From: Verrucomicrobiota bacterium
GTDB lineage: Bacteria; Verrucomicrobiota; Verrucomicrobiia; Opitutales; Opitutaceae
Direction of reading: 5' to 3'
Assembly (NCBI GenBank): GCA_023416735.1
Contig: JAEZGX010000011.1
Location: 86,831-150,830, forward strand
DNA: 64,000 nucleotides
A model generated the notes under the pieces. That model ran no database searches and had not been told where the DNA came from. It worked only from the letters and a program-made list of their open reading frames with translations. Shown one piece after another: positions 25,631 to 33,618 of this stretch (positions are counted from its first letter, which is position 1; each line of letters starts with the position of its first letter). A program made the position numbers and the translations under genes.

Positions 25631-26140
25631 ATGAGAGCCGCATTCGGTTTTATTCTCGGACTGACTCTGGCGGCGGTTCCGCCCCCCGCCGTGGCAGAAA
25701 CGCCGGAGTATCCTGCCAAGGGTATGAATGTCTTCGATCCCCAAGCGAACGGCATGGCGGATGTCGACGCGGCGTTGAAGCAGGCCGCAAACGACCGCAA
25801 GCGCGTGATCGTGATGTTCGGCGCGAACTGGTGCGGTTGGTGCCACCGACTCAACGATGCGTTCGAGAGCGATCCTGTTTTGATCGGCCACTTCAACCGC
25901 GACTTCGTGCTGGTGAAGGTCGACGTAAATGCGAAGTCGGGCCAGCAACGAAATCGCGACGTGGTTGAACGTTTCGACAAACCCACGCGCGTCGGCCTCC
26001 CCGCCCTTCTGGTGCTCGAACCCACCGGCGCCATGGTCGCGCTGCAGAAAGCCAGCGAGTGGAAGATGCCAGATGGCAAAGCCTACCAGCGAAGCAAAGT
26101 GCTCGCCTCGTTCGAGAGTTGGGTGCCCGCGAAACCTTAG
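25631..26140 (+). CDS. Thioredoxin-fold protein with CGWC motif
   Basis: 169 residues. Signal peptide about 1-22 (FGFILGLTLAAVPPPAVA). Thioredoxin-like domain with FGANWCGWCHRL (cysteines about 68 and 71) and the cis-proline region RVGLPALLV. This resembles the thioredoxin_7/DUF255 group, likely a periplasmic disulfide oxidoreductase. The first codon can be GTG 25628 or ATG 25631. It diverges from the large PEP-CTERM gene. No partner DsbD or CcdA is nearby, so its redox partner is unknown. Confidence 0.8.
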   Translation: MRAAFGFILGLTLAAVPPPAVAETPEYPAKGMNVFDPQANGMADVDAALKQAANDRKRVIVMFGANWCGWCHRLNDAFESDPVLIGHFNRDFVLVKVDVNAKSGQQRNRDVVERFDKPTRVGLPALLVLEPTGAMVALQKASEWKMPDGKAYQRSKVLASFESWVPAKP

Positions 26141-26213
26141 CCGGCTCAGGGCAACACTTGCAAAGGGCTGGATTGCCTTGCGACTGCGGCCGGATTGCAT
26201 CCGCGCCTGCCAC

Positions 26214-27131
26214 ATGTCCGAGCCGTATCCCGACCTGTTGTATCGCGTTGCACACCGATTGCTGATCGCTCCGGTGCGCACGGCTCCAGCCGAGGCACTG
26301 GCCCTGATCGGATCCACGTTCGATGCCGACCGCGCGTGGCTCATCCGGCTCGACGAGCCGCTGCAAAACTTCTGGGTCGCTTACGAATGGTGCGCCGACG
26401 GTGTGCCGGCGTGCCTTCCCGATCTCCCCTGCGTGCCCACGACACTGATCGCGCATCCGCTGCGCGATTTCTTGCAGGACAAATCCGTCGTCATCGCCGA
26501 CATCGAAAAACTGCCACCCGACGCGCAGGCATTGAAAGAAGAGATGCGGCGCGAGGGAAATCGGGCGACCGCCGGCGTGCCGTTGTGGCGCGAGGGAAAA
26601 CTGGTCGCGCTCATCGGCCTCGATGATGTGCGAAAAATCCACCCTTGGCCCAAAGCGGAGATGGCGTGCTTGCGTTCGCTCGGTCAACTCGTGCTGGCCG
26701 CCGCGGATCGACACCCCGACGCCCTCGAAACGCCCGCCGCCGCTCGCTCCACGCATCTCGATTCGGGCGGCTGCTATCTGCGCGCGGGCAACTGCCACGT
26801 TCAAGTGCACTGGGATGAGGTCGTCTCGATCTCGGCCGAGGGCGATCACTCCCGCGTGCGCCTCGCCGGCGGCCGGGAGTTTTTCGAACTCAAGGCGCTC
26901 AGTGTGTGGATGGCGACGTTGCCCGCAGACCAGTTTGTCCGCGTCCACCGATCGCACATCGTCAACTGGTCTCACGTCGAGCGCGTGCGGCGTGCTTCCG
27001 GGGGCCGATGGACCATCGAGCTAAAAGAAGGCCGCTCGGTTCCCGTCGGACGTTCCTGCCAGGACGACGTCCGCACCCGCCTCAATCTCCGCCGCGTGCG
27101 GCGCGGCGCGGATCGAGCCGGGCCGCGTTAA
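26214..27131 (+). CDS. GAF-like and LytTR domain transcriptional regulator
   Basis: 305 residues. The N-terminal part is a GAF-like sensor (LIGSTFDADRAWLIRLDE, REGNRATAGVPLWREGKLVALIGLDD). The C-terminus (about 195-290) is a LytTR DNA-binding domain: DEVVSISAEGDHSRVRL and FVRVHRSHIVNWSHVERV. There is no receiver domain, so it is not a classical response regulator; the GAF domain may sense a ligand directly. No cognate histidine kinase is adjacent. It follows a thioredoxin-fold gene by 73 bases. Target genes unknown. Confidence 0.82.
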   Translation: MSEPYPDLLYRVAHRLLIAPVRTAPAEALALIGSTFDADRAWLIRLDEPLQNFWVAYEWCADGVPACLPDLPCVPTTLIAHPLRDFLQDKSVVIADIEKLPPDAQALKEEMRREGNRATAGVPLWREGKLVALIGLDDVRKIHPWPKAEMACLRSLGQLVLAAADRHPDALETPAAARSTHLDSGGCYLRAGNCHVQVHWDEVVSISAEGDHSRVRLAGGREFFELKALSVWMATLPADQFVRVHRSHIVNWSHVERVRRASGGRWTIELKEGRSVPVGRSCQDDVRTRLNLRRVRRGADRAGPR

Positions 27132-27145
27132 TCCGCACCGCGAAT

Positions 27146-28066
27146 CTATATCGTTTCTCCCAATCGATCTCCCATCCGCGCGTAAACTTCCATGCACCCC
27201 GCGCAGGGTTGCAAAAGATCCGCATCGAAGCGAATGCGCCCCGGCTCGAACACCGTGATCACGCAGGAGCCGCCAAACGCGAACAATCCTTTCTCCGCCC
27301 CTTTCTCCACCGCGCGCTCCGGAATGTGCGTCTGCCGAATGCTGCCGACATTCGTCGCGCCAACCTCGAACATCGCCACGGTTCCGAACTCCGGCGAATC
27401 GATCAGCGTCAACACGCGTTTGTTCTGCACGAGATAATGCAGGTTCGTCCGCAGCGCGACCGGGCTCACCGAATACAACCAGCCGTTGATCAGCCGCGGC
27501 GCCGTGGGCATCCCACTCACCGGAAAATGAAACCGGTGATAGTCCACCGGACACAGCCGCGAGATCACCATCGCGCCGCCTTTGAATTTATCCGCCAGCG
27601 GCCGCTGCCCTTCCGGCAACCGATCCTCGGCAAACAACTCCGCGAGCGTGAAGGTCGAGCCTTTCACATAAAAACCCGCGGTCTGCTCGACGTGCTGAAA
27701 CACCAGATGCCTGCCATCCGCCGGAAAAACCGCCACGCGCTCGCCCGGCGCGATCGGCCGCGCTTCGGGTTTTAACGCGCGATAGAAGAATTCGTTGAAG
27801 GTCTTGTAGTCGAACGGCGACTTCGCGAACTCGTCCGCGTCGATGTCGTAGGCCGCAATGAAGGGCAGGATGCGATTCGCGCTGTAACGCGCGTTCATTT
27901 TCCGCCCATACCACCACGAGAAAACCTTCCGCTTCGCCAACAGCCACACGAAGAACTTCCCCACCGGGTTTTCATACGCGAACCTCAACCACTTTTCGCC
28001 AAAGACTTTCTCGGTCTCGATGATCTTCTTGTAGCGATGATAAAACTGGATCGGCTCGGAAGGCAT
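27146..28066 (-). CDS. psd: Phosphatidylserine decarboxylase proenzyme
   Basis: 306 residues from the ATG at 28066; a longer ATG start at 28126 is possible. It makes phosphatidylethanolamine from phosphatidylserine after self-cleavage to create a pyruvoyl group. Conserved positions: PADGR with Asp about 117, DYHRFHFPVSG with the catalytic histidines (about 177/180), and a cleavage site in FGGSCV (Ser about 267). The residue after the processed serine is Cys where bacterial type I enzymes have Thr. Membrane-associated. Divergent from the ACP gene. Confidence 0.9.
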   Translation of the reverse strand: MPSEPIQFYHRYKKIIETEKVFGEKWLRFAYENPVGKFFVWLLAKRKVFSWWYGRKMNARYSANRILPFIAAYDIDADEFAKSPFDYKTFNEFFYRALKPEARPIAPGERVAVFPADGRHLVFQHVEQTAGFYVKGSTFTLAELFAEDRLPEGQRPLADKFKGGAMVISRLCPVDYHRFHFPVSGMPTAPRLINGWLYSVSPVALRTNLHYLVQNKRVLTLIDSPEFGTVAMFEVGATNVGSIRQTHIPERAVEKGAEKGLFAFGGSCVITVFEPGRIRFDADLLQPCAGCMEVYARMGDRLGETI

Positions 28067-28197
28067 GCGCGCGAACCTTCGCCCAAAGCCGGCCGCGCGC
28101 AAAGCAGATTTCAACACCATCTGCACCGTCCGTGCGCAAGGATCGCGTGGAGCGTTAACACCTTGAATTGAATCTGCCGGTTTTTACTTTCCCCGCC

Positions 28198-28560
28198 GTG
28201 CCCTCCAGCGCCTCGACCCCTCCCGACCGGATTCGCCAGCTGCTCCGCGGATTTCCCGAAACCGCCATTAGCGCCTGCCAGCAGTTTGAAGCCACCGGCT
28301 CGCACGCCGCGTTCGATGACGCACTCGGCCAAATCATCCAACATCACCTCAATCAACCGCCCGCCACCGACGTCGCCCAACTCCCTGGCAGCACCCGGCT
28401 CGTCGAGGATCTCGGTCTCGATTCGCTCACGATGGTCGAGATGGCCTTTCTGTTCGAAGATCTCTTCTCAACCAAGATCCCGCCCGAAGAACTGCCCAAA
28501 GTCGTTACGCTCGATGATCTGCGCACTTTGCTCCGGGCTCGCCTCCCCGCCCGCTCCTGA
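28198..28560 (+). CDS. Acyl carrier protein
   Basis: 120 residues from GTG 28198; TTG 28168 is an alternative. The carrier domain is at about 45-118, with the phosphopantetheine serine in DLGLDSLTMV (Ser about 76). About 40 extra N-terminal residues precede the fold. It is four bases upstream of a ketosynthase gene and presumably holds the acyl chain for it. This is a specialised ACP rather than the housekeeping AcpP, judging from the extension and context. It could feed the ketosynthase or sphingolipid-type genes nearby; that link is inference. Confidence 0.82.
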   Translation: MPSSASTPPDRIRQLLRGFPETAISACQQFEATGSHAAFDDALGQIIQHHLNQPPATDVAQLPGSTRLVEDLGLDSLTMVEMAFLFEDLFSTKIPPEELPKVVTLDDLRTLLRARLPARS

Positions 28561-28563
28561 GCC

Positions 28564-29847
28564 ATGACGCGCAGCTCGAACGGCCGCCGCGTCGTCATCA
28601 GCGGTCTTGGTTTTATCACGTGCATCGGCAACGACCGCGCCAGCGTCACCGCGAGCCTACGCCAGCAACGACACGGCATCGAACGTTTCGACTTCATCCC
28701 CGGCGCGGAATTGCCGGTGCGCGTCGCCGGCACGATCAAGGAATTCGACACCCGCTCCGACCACTTCTCCGAATGGCGCTGGCCCGATCGCTACACCTTC
28801 ACGCGTGAATCTCTCCGCAGCCTGCCCCCCCATGGTTTGCACGCGAGATGCGCGGTTGACCAACTCATCGCCGAGGCCCGCCTCACGCCCGAACTCCTCG
28901 CTGACGAGAGCACCGGACTCTTCACTGCGTCGGCCGGCTCGCCCTTCCTGCAACGGCTTCACCTCAACGCCATACACGAAACCCGCGGCGAGCGAGTCCC
29001 ACCCATGAGCGTCGTCAGTTCCGCTTCAGGCACGCTCAACTTCAACCTCGCCGCCCACTACGGCATCCGGGGCGCCGTGTGCGGTTTCACTTCGGCGTGC
29101 GCCTCGACCGCCCACGCCATCGGTTATGCCACCGACGAAATCGCGCGCGGTCGCTTGCAGCGGGTGATCGTCGTCGGCGGGGACGAGCTCACCGCCGAAT
29201 CGACTTACTCCTTTCACGGCATGCGTGCCTTGTCGCGCAACCCCGATCCCAACACTGCCTCGCGTCCTTTCGACGCCGCCCGCGATGGTTTCGTCGGCAC
29301 CGGCGGCGCCTGCGCTTTGTTGCTCGAAAACGCGGATGCCGCCCGCGAGCGGGGAGCTCCGATCTTCGCCGAGGTGATCGGCTGGGGCCAATCCGCCGAT
29401 GGCTATCACATGGCCATCACCGACCCCGCCGGCCACGGCCTGGCCCGCGCGATGCGACGCGCCCTCGACGACGCCGGGGTCACGCCCGGCGAAATCGATT
29501 ACGTCAACGCTCACGCCACGTCGACGCCGTCGGGCGATCGCTCCGAGCTGAAGGCCCTCCACACGATTTTCACTGCCGTCGGCGCGCGTCCGGCCGTTAG
29601 CAGCACCAAGGCGTTGACTGGTCACGGCCTCTCCATGGCCGCGGTGATGGAGACCGCGTTCTGCGCCGTCGCCATGGCGGAAGGTTTTACGCCAGGCCAG
29701 TCGCACCTCGTCACCCCGGACGCCGATTGCGGTGAACTGAATCTCCCACGGGAAAATCTCCCTCGCCCTCCCGAGATCGTGCTCAAAAACAGCAGTGGCT
29801 TCGGCGGCAGCAATGTCTCGCTCGTCCTGCGCCGCGCATCCGCGTAA
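28564..29847 (+). CDS. Beta-ketoacyl-ACP synthase (KAS II-like)
   Basis: 427 residues. Condensing enzyme: Cys-His-His triad with Cys about 179 (TSACAST), His about 317 (VNAHATSTPSGD) and His about 354 (KALTGHGLSMA), plus the C-terminal GFGGSN. It catalyses decarboxylative Claisen condensation of malonyl-ACP with acyl-ACP or another primer. It starts four bases after the ACP stop, so the two are an operon. It differs from a housekeeping FabF by its ACP partner and location beside lipid and glycan genes. Product unknown. Confidence 0.88.
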   Translation: MTRSSNGRRVVISGLGFITCIGNDRASVTASLRQQRHGIERFDFIPGAELPVRVAGTIKEFDTRSDHFSEWRWPDRYTFTRESLRSLPPHGLHARCAVDQLIAEARLTPELLADESTGLFTASAGSPFLQRLHLNAIHETRGERVPPMSVVSSASGTLNFNLAAHYGIRGAVCGFTSACASTAHAIGYATDEIARGRLQRVIVVGGDELTAESTYSFHGMRALSRNPDPNTASRPFDAARDGFVGTGGACALLLENADAARERGAPIFAEVIGWGQSADGYHMAITDPAGHGLARAMRRALDDAGVTPGEIDYVNAHATSTPSGDRSELKALHTIFTAVGARPAVSSTKALTGHGLSMAAVMETAFCAVAMAEGFTPGQSHLVTPDADCGELNLPRENLPRPPEIVLKNSSGFGGSNVSLVLRRASA

Positions 29848-29931
29848 TGACTTTCCAACTACGCAACATCAGCGCCACCCGACGACTTTGCGCTCGGCCG
29901 CCCGCGTGGAAGTCCCGGTGAATTTCGTCTG

Positions 29932-30750
29932 ATGGCCACGGTCCTGGTTTGCTACGCTGCCGGTCCTCGCGTGCACCTGCTGAACCAGCAGGCGCTCGTG
30001 TCTTCGGCCCGCCGCTTCGGAGTGGACCGCGTCATCGCGCGCGGTCCTTGGCCCGCCGACGATCCTTTTGTCCGTCAGCATCGCACTGTGCTCAGTTCCG
30101 CGGAAGGCGCCGGCTATTGGGTATGGAAACCGCGTTGCATCCTCGCCGCGATGGAGGAAGCGGCCGAAGACGACGTGATCGTCTATGCCGATTCAGGCAG
30201 CCTGCTACGGAGCTCGCTCGAACCCCTCGTCACCGCCGCCACGCAGGGCGACGGAGTCCTCTTCTGGAACGAGTATCTGAACCAGCACTACGTGAAGCGC
30301 GATTGCTTCGTGTTCACCCAAACCGATGCGCCGCGCTACCACGAGGCCCGCCAACTCGACGCCGCATTCCTTGCCTTTCGCAACACCGCGCGCACGCGCG
30401 CCTTCGTGCGCCGCTGGCTCGAAGCGTGCACGGACCCGCGGCTCGTCAGCGACGAGCCCAACACTTGCGGGTTGCCGAATCTGCCCGGCTTCGTCGGTCA
30501 CCGCCACGATCAGTCGGTGCTCACGTTGCTGTTCCTCCGCGAACAAGCCCGGTTGGATTTCAAACTCTTCCCTCGCCGCATCAAATATCGCTACCTCTGT
30601 CACCACCGTCGGCGCACGCCATGGATGCCGATCTGGCTCTGGCACGCGTTTCATGACGGCGGCGAAGCCTGGATCCATCGCTCACGCCGCCGGCTGCGCG
30701 TCTATCGCAAACTCATCCGTCGACCGTCCTCCCATGCGCCGACTGCCTGA
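29932..30750 (+). CDS. Glycosyltransferase-like protein
   Basis: 272 residues. No signal peptide or membrane helix. The GAGYWVWKP segment (about 60-68) and VIVYADSGS (about 84-92, a DXD-like site) are typical of a bacterial glycosyltransferase-like family found in polysaccharide loci. LVSDEPNTCGLPNLPGFVGHRHDQS gives further conserved acidic/His positions. Probably a nucleotide-sugar transferase acting on a cell-surface glycan. First gene of a six-gene block; the next gene overlaps its 3' end by 17 bases. Donor and acceptor unknown. Confidence 0.65.
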   Translation: MATVLVCYAAGPRVHLLNQQALVSSARRFGVDRVIARGPWPADDPFVRQHRTVLSSAEGAGYWVWKPRCILAAMEEAAEDDVIVYADSGSLLRSSLEPLVTAATQGDGVLFWNEYLNQHYVKRDCFVFTQTDAPRYHEARQLDAAFLAFRNTARTRAFVRRWLEACTDPRLVSDEPNTCGLPNLPGFVGHRHDQSVLTLLFLREQARLDFKLFPRRIKYRYLCHHRRRTPWMPIWLWHAFHDGGEAWIHRSRRRLRVYRKLIRRPSSHAPTA

Positions 30751-31696
30751 CGCCACCCTCTACACGAACATCGACGCGTGCCTCGACTATTGTCGTGCGC
30801 TTCCGGGCGCCCCGATGTCCACCGACACGCCGCCGACACCGGTGCATTTCTTCTGGCGCGGGAAATTCTCCGCGAAAACAGCCTTCGGCCTGCGGAGCTT
30901 TCTCGCCACGCAGGACCTCGCCCGCACGCCCGCCGTGCTCTGGCTCGAAGACGCCACCGAATTTTCCCGCGCCGCGCACAACCCGCACCTCGCTCCCCTC
31001 CTGCCACTCATCGAGCTGCGGCATTTCGATGTCGTTCGCGAGATCGAGGACACGCCGTTCGCCTCCTCCGCCTGGGTGCTCGACACCGACAATGCTCCGG
31101 CGGCATCGGACGTCGCACGACTCGTCATCCTCTATCGTCACGGCGGGATCTATTCGGATCTCGACGCGGTTTTCCTGCGCGACCTCGCGCCGCTTCTGCG
31201 CCTGACCGCCGACGCCGAATTCGGTTTTCAATGGTCGGGCGAACCACGCGGGACGCACGCGTTTATCCGGCTGCATGCCGGTAGTCCCGTGGCGAATACA
31301 CTGATGGAGCGCGCCAACCTCGCACGCAGCGTCCACTCCACTGCCCTGCTGTCGTATCGCGACCCGCTGCCGGAGTTCCTGGTGTTGCCCGTCGCCTTTT
31401 TTTCCCCGCTCTGGTTGCAGGTCGACGGCCACGATCGCAGCCGCTTCGCCCCCTTTGTCCGTTTTGCGGATTTCTTCCGCCGCTTTCGCTGGTGGTATCG
31501 CGTCGATCCCGCTCGCAGCTCTGTGGGGAATTTTTTCCCCGGCGCGTTCACGTATCACTGGCACGGTCGCTGGGCGCTCGGCGAATATCGCGATTCCTAT
31601 GCCGGCCTCCTCGACGCCGAGTTCAACCACCGGCTGCGCGCACGTTATCCCACGCTGCCGCCCGTCGTCCCGCTCGGCGAAAACCTCCCGCCATGA
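30734..31696 (+). CDS. DXD-motif glycosyltransferase (GT32-like, capsular sugar transferase)
   Basis: 320 residues. The conserved ILYRHGGIYSDLDAVFLRD is the GT32/Gly_transf_sug DXD motif that binds Mn2+ and nucleotide sugar. PTPVHFFWRGKFSAKTAFGL matches the family N-terminus. Start at the ATG at 30734; the gene overlaps both neighbours (17 bases upstream, ATGA downstream). Likely adds a hexose in glycan assembly. The sugar cannot be predicted. Confidence 0.78.
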   Translation: MRRLPDATLYTNIDACLDYCRALPGAPMSTDTPPTPVHFFWRGKFSAKTAFGLRSFLATQDLARTPAVLWLEDATEFSRAAHNPHLAPLLPLIELRHFDVVREIEDTPFASSAWVLDTDNAPAASDVARLVILYRHGGIYSDLDAVFLRDLAPLLRLTADAEFGFQWSGEPRGTHAFIRLHAGSPVANTLMERANLARSVHSTALLSYRDPLPEFLVLPVAFFSPLWLQVDGHDRSRFAPFVRFADFFRRFRWWYRVDPARSSVGNFFPGAFTYHWHGRWALGEYRDSYAGLLDAEFNHRLRARYPTLPPVVPLGENLPP

Positions 31697-32649
31697 CACT
31701 GCGTTCGCCTTTGCCGGAACCTGCGGTGCGTGACCGCGTTCTCGTGATTTATCACCGACGCGACAGTCTCTGGGGACTCACCCGCGTGCAGGGACTGTTT
31801 TCCGAATTCTTCGCCGTGCTCGGCGCTCTGCGCTACGCCGAGGAGCAGGGCGCCGCCGGCGTGCGCGTCTGGTTCGACAGCTCGCTCTACCGCGATCCGG
31901 CGCGAAGTCCGAACTGGTGGAGTTATTTCTTCGCCGAACGAATGCCCTTGAGCCCCGCCGCCGCGTCGGCACCCGAGGTGCATTGCAACGGCTGGCATCG
32001 CTACGGCCCGTTTGCCTGGAACGAGTCGTGGACCGCACGAAGTATCCCGTCCAATTCCGGCGCACGTCCCTATCCTCTCGATTCCGCCACCGACGTCCGC
32101 GAAGCGGCTCGATTGACCGCGCGTCACATCCGCGTGCTTCCAACCTGGACGCACGCGGTAGATGCCCTGTGGCGCTCAAATGTCGCTCCGGGCGACTTCA
32201 CGATCGGCTTGCACTTCCGCGGCACCGACAAAGCCGGCTTCTTTCCCGCCCAGATTCCGCCATTCGAAGCGTATTGCCGCGAAATCGATCGCGTCCTCGC
32301 GCGCCAGCGCCCGGCCGCGTGGAAACTCTTCGTCGCCACCGATCAGGCCGAATTCGCCGCCTGGGCGCAGGCGACCTATGGTGAACGCGTATTCCTCCAG
32401 CCGATACCTCGCGCGCGCGCCGACGACGACCGCGCAGCCCGGCTGGGTTTGCACAAAGACCCGCAGCACCCTTCCGCTCCCAAGGGCAGCGCGGCGGTGA
32501 TCGACTGTCTCGCACTCGCGCGCTGCGACTACCTGATCAAGAGCCGCTCCAGCCTTTCCGATGCGTCGATGGCTTTCAATGCGTCGCTCCCCTGGACGCT
32601 CCTGCTCGGCAACCAAGCCGTGGCGTCGGACTCGCCCGAATGCCCATAA
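31693..32649 (+). CDS. Fucosyltransferase/NodZ-like protein
   Basis: 318 residues. The central GLHFRGTDK is reminiscent of the HxRxTD nucleotide-binding motif of alpha-1,6-fucosyltransferases and NodZ (GT23). The C-terminal DYLIKSRSSLSDASMAFN region is also shared with that fold. It starts at an ATGA overlap and ends in a ten-base overlap with the next gene. Likely a fucosyl- or other deoxysugar transferase; moderate confidence because only one motif is clear. Confidence 0.6.
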   Translation: MTLRSPLPEPAVRDRVLVIYHRRDSLWGLTRVQGLFSEFFAVLGALRYAEEQGAAGVRVWFDSSLYRDPARSPNWWSYFFAERMPLSPAAASAPEVHCNGWHRYGPFAWNESWTARSIPSNSGARPYPLDSATDVREAARLTARHIRVLPTWTHAVDALWRSNVAPGDFTIGLHFRGTDKAGFFPAQIPPFEAYCREIDRVLARQRPAAWKLFVATDQAEFAAWAQATYGERVFLQPIPRARADDDRAARLGLHKDPQHPSAPKGSAAVIDCLALARCDYLIKSRSSLSDASMAFNASLPWTLLLGNQAVASDSPECP

Positions 32650-33578
32650 ACCGGCCTCTTTCCTTTCTGCGACGCGTTCACGCGACGCTGCTCAGCGGCC
32701 TTTACCGCTGGCCGCGCGAACACTTCCAAGTGTTCGTCGCCCGCGGCGACATCGCTTCGCCCGTGCCAATTCGCGCGCCGCTGTTCAGCTACTACGCGGA
32801 TCCGTTTGTGCGAGTATTCAACGGAAGCCCATGGCTGTTCGTTGAGGAGTTCTCGTATCTCCACAATCGCGCCTGGCTTGCCGTCCTGCCGCTGACCACG
32901 CAGCTCCGGCCAGCCGGACCGGCCCGCCGCATCGCCTTGGTCGACAACACCCACGTCTCATTTCCCTGCGTATTCGAACACAACGGCGAACTCTGGCTGC
33001 TGCCCGAAACATCCGGGGCGCGACGCATCGATCTCTACCGCTGCGCCGAGTTCCCGCACCGCTGGCAGCGCGAACGCACCTTGCTTTCGCATATCGACGC
33101 CGCGGATACAGCTCCGCTGTGGCACGATGGCCGCTGCTGGCTGATCACGTCGACGCGCGCCAACCCGCGCGAGGGCGGCCACCGCTCGCTCGCGATCTTT
33201 CACGCCGACGATTTGCTCTCGTCCCGCTGGGAAGCGCACCCGATCAACGGTTCTGGCGTTTACGCCGCCTCCCCTTTTTCCGCCGGCCGCAACGCCGGAG
33301 CGATCCTCCCGACCGAAGGAATTGGCCTGCGCCCCGTGCAGGCGAGCCACCACTACTACGGCGAATCCCTCGCGTGGAGAAACCTTGTGCGGCTCACACG
33401 CACGGAGTTTTCCGAGCACCCTGCCCCCGCTCCGGCCGCAGCAGGTGGAGCAACCGAAACGCCCTGGCATCATTTCTCGGCGCACGAAGGCGTGATGGCG
33501 TGGGATACCCGCGACCGTGTGAGTTACGCGCAACACGTGCCGTGGCTTCGGGGCCGCGCCTCGCGTCCGCCGGGATAA
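32640..33578 (+). CDS. Beta-propeller protein (GH43-like or GIPC glycosyltransferase N-domain-like)
   Basis: 312 residues, no signal peptide. The pattern YYADPFVRVFNGSPWLFVEE, then FPCVFEHNGELWLLPETSGA, is a five-bladed-propeller-like repeat seen in GH43-type proteins. A related module forms the N-terminal part of plant glucosamine inositol phosphorylceramide transferase. WHDGRCWLITSTRANP continues the pattern. It overlaps the preceding gene by ten bases. Possible roles are sugar binding or glycan processing; catalysis cannot be assigned. Its resemblance to a sphingolipid glycosylation domain is notable given the sphingolipid-type genes at 45-53 kb. Confidence 0.55.
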   Translation: MPINRPLSFLRRVHATLLSGLYRWPREHFQVFVARGDIASPVPIRAPLFSYYADPFVRVFNGSPWLFVEEFSYLHNRAWLAVLPLTTQLRPAGPARRIALVDNTHVSFPCVFEHNGELWLLPETSGARRIDLYRCAEFPHRWQRERTLLSHIDAADTAPLWHDGRCWLITSTRANPREGGHRSLAIFHADDLLSSRWEAHPINGSGVYAASPFSAGRNAGAILPTEGIGLRPVQASHHYYGESLAWRNLVRLTRTEFSEHPAPAPAAAGGATETPWHHFSAHEGVMAWDTRDRVSYAQHVPWLRGRASRPPG

Positions 33579-33618
33579 GGATTGCGCGACTTTCGCCGCG
33601 TCGGTGCAGTGAACGCCG

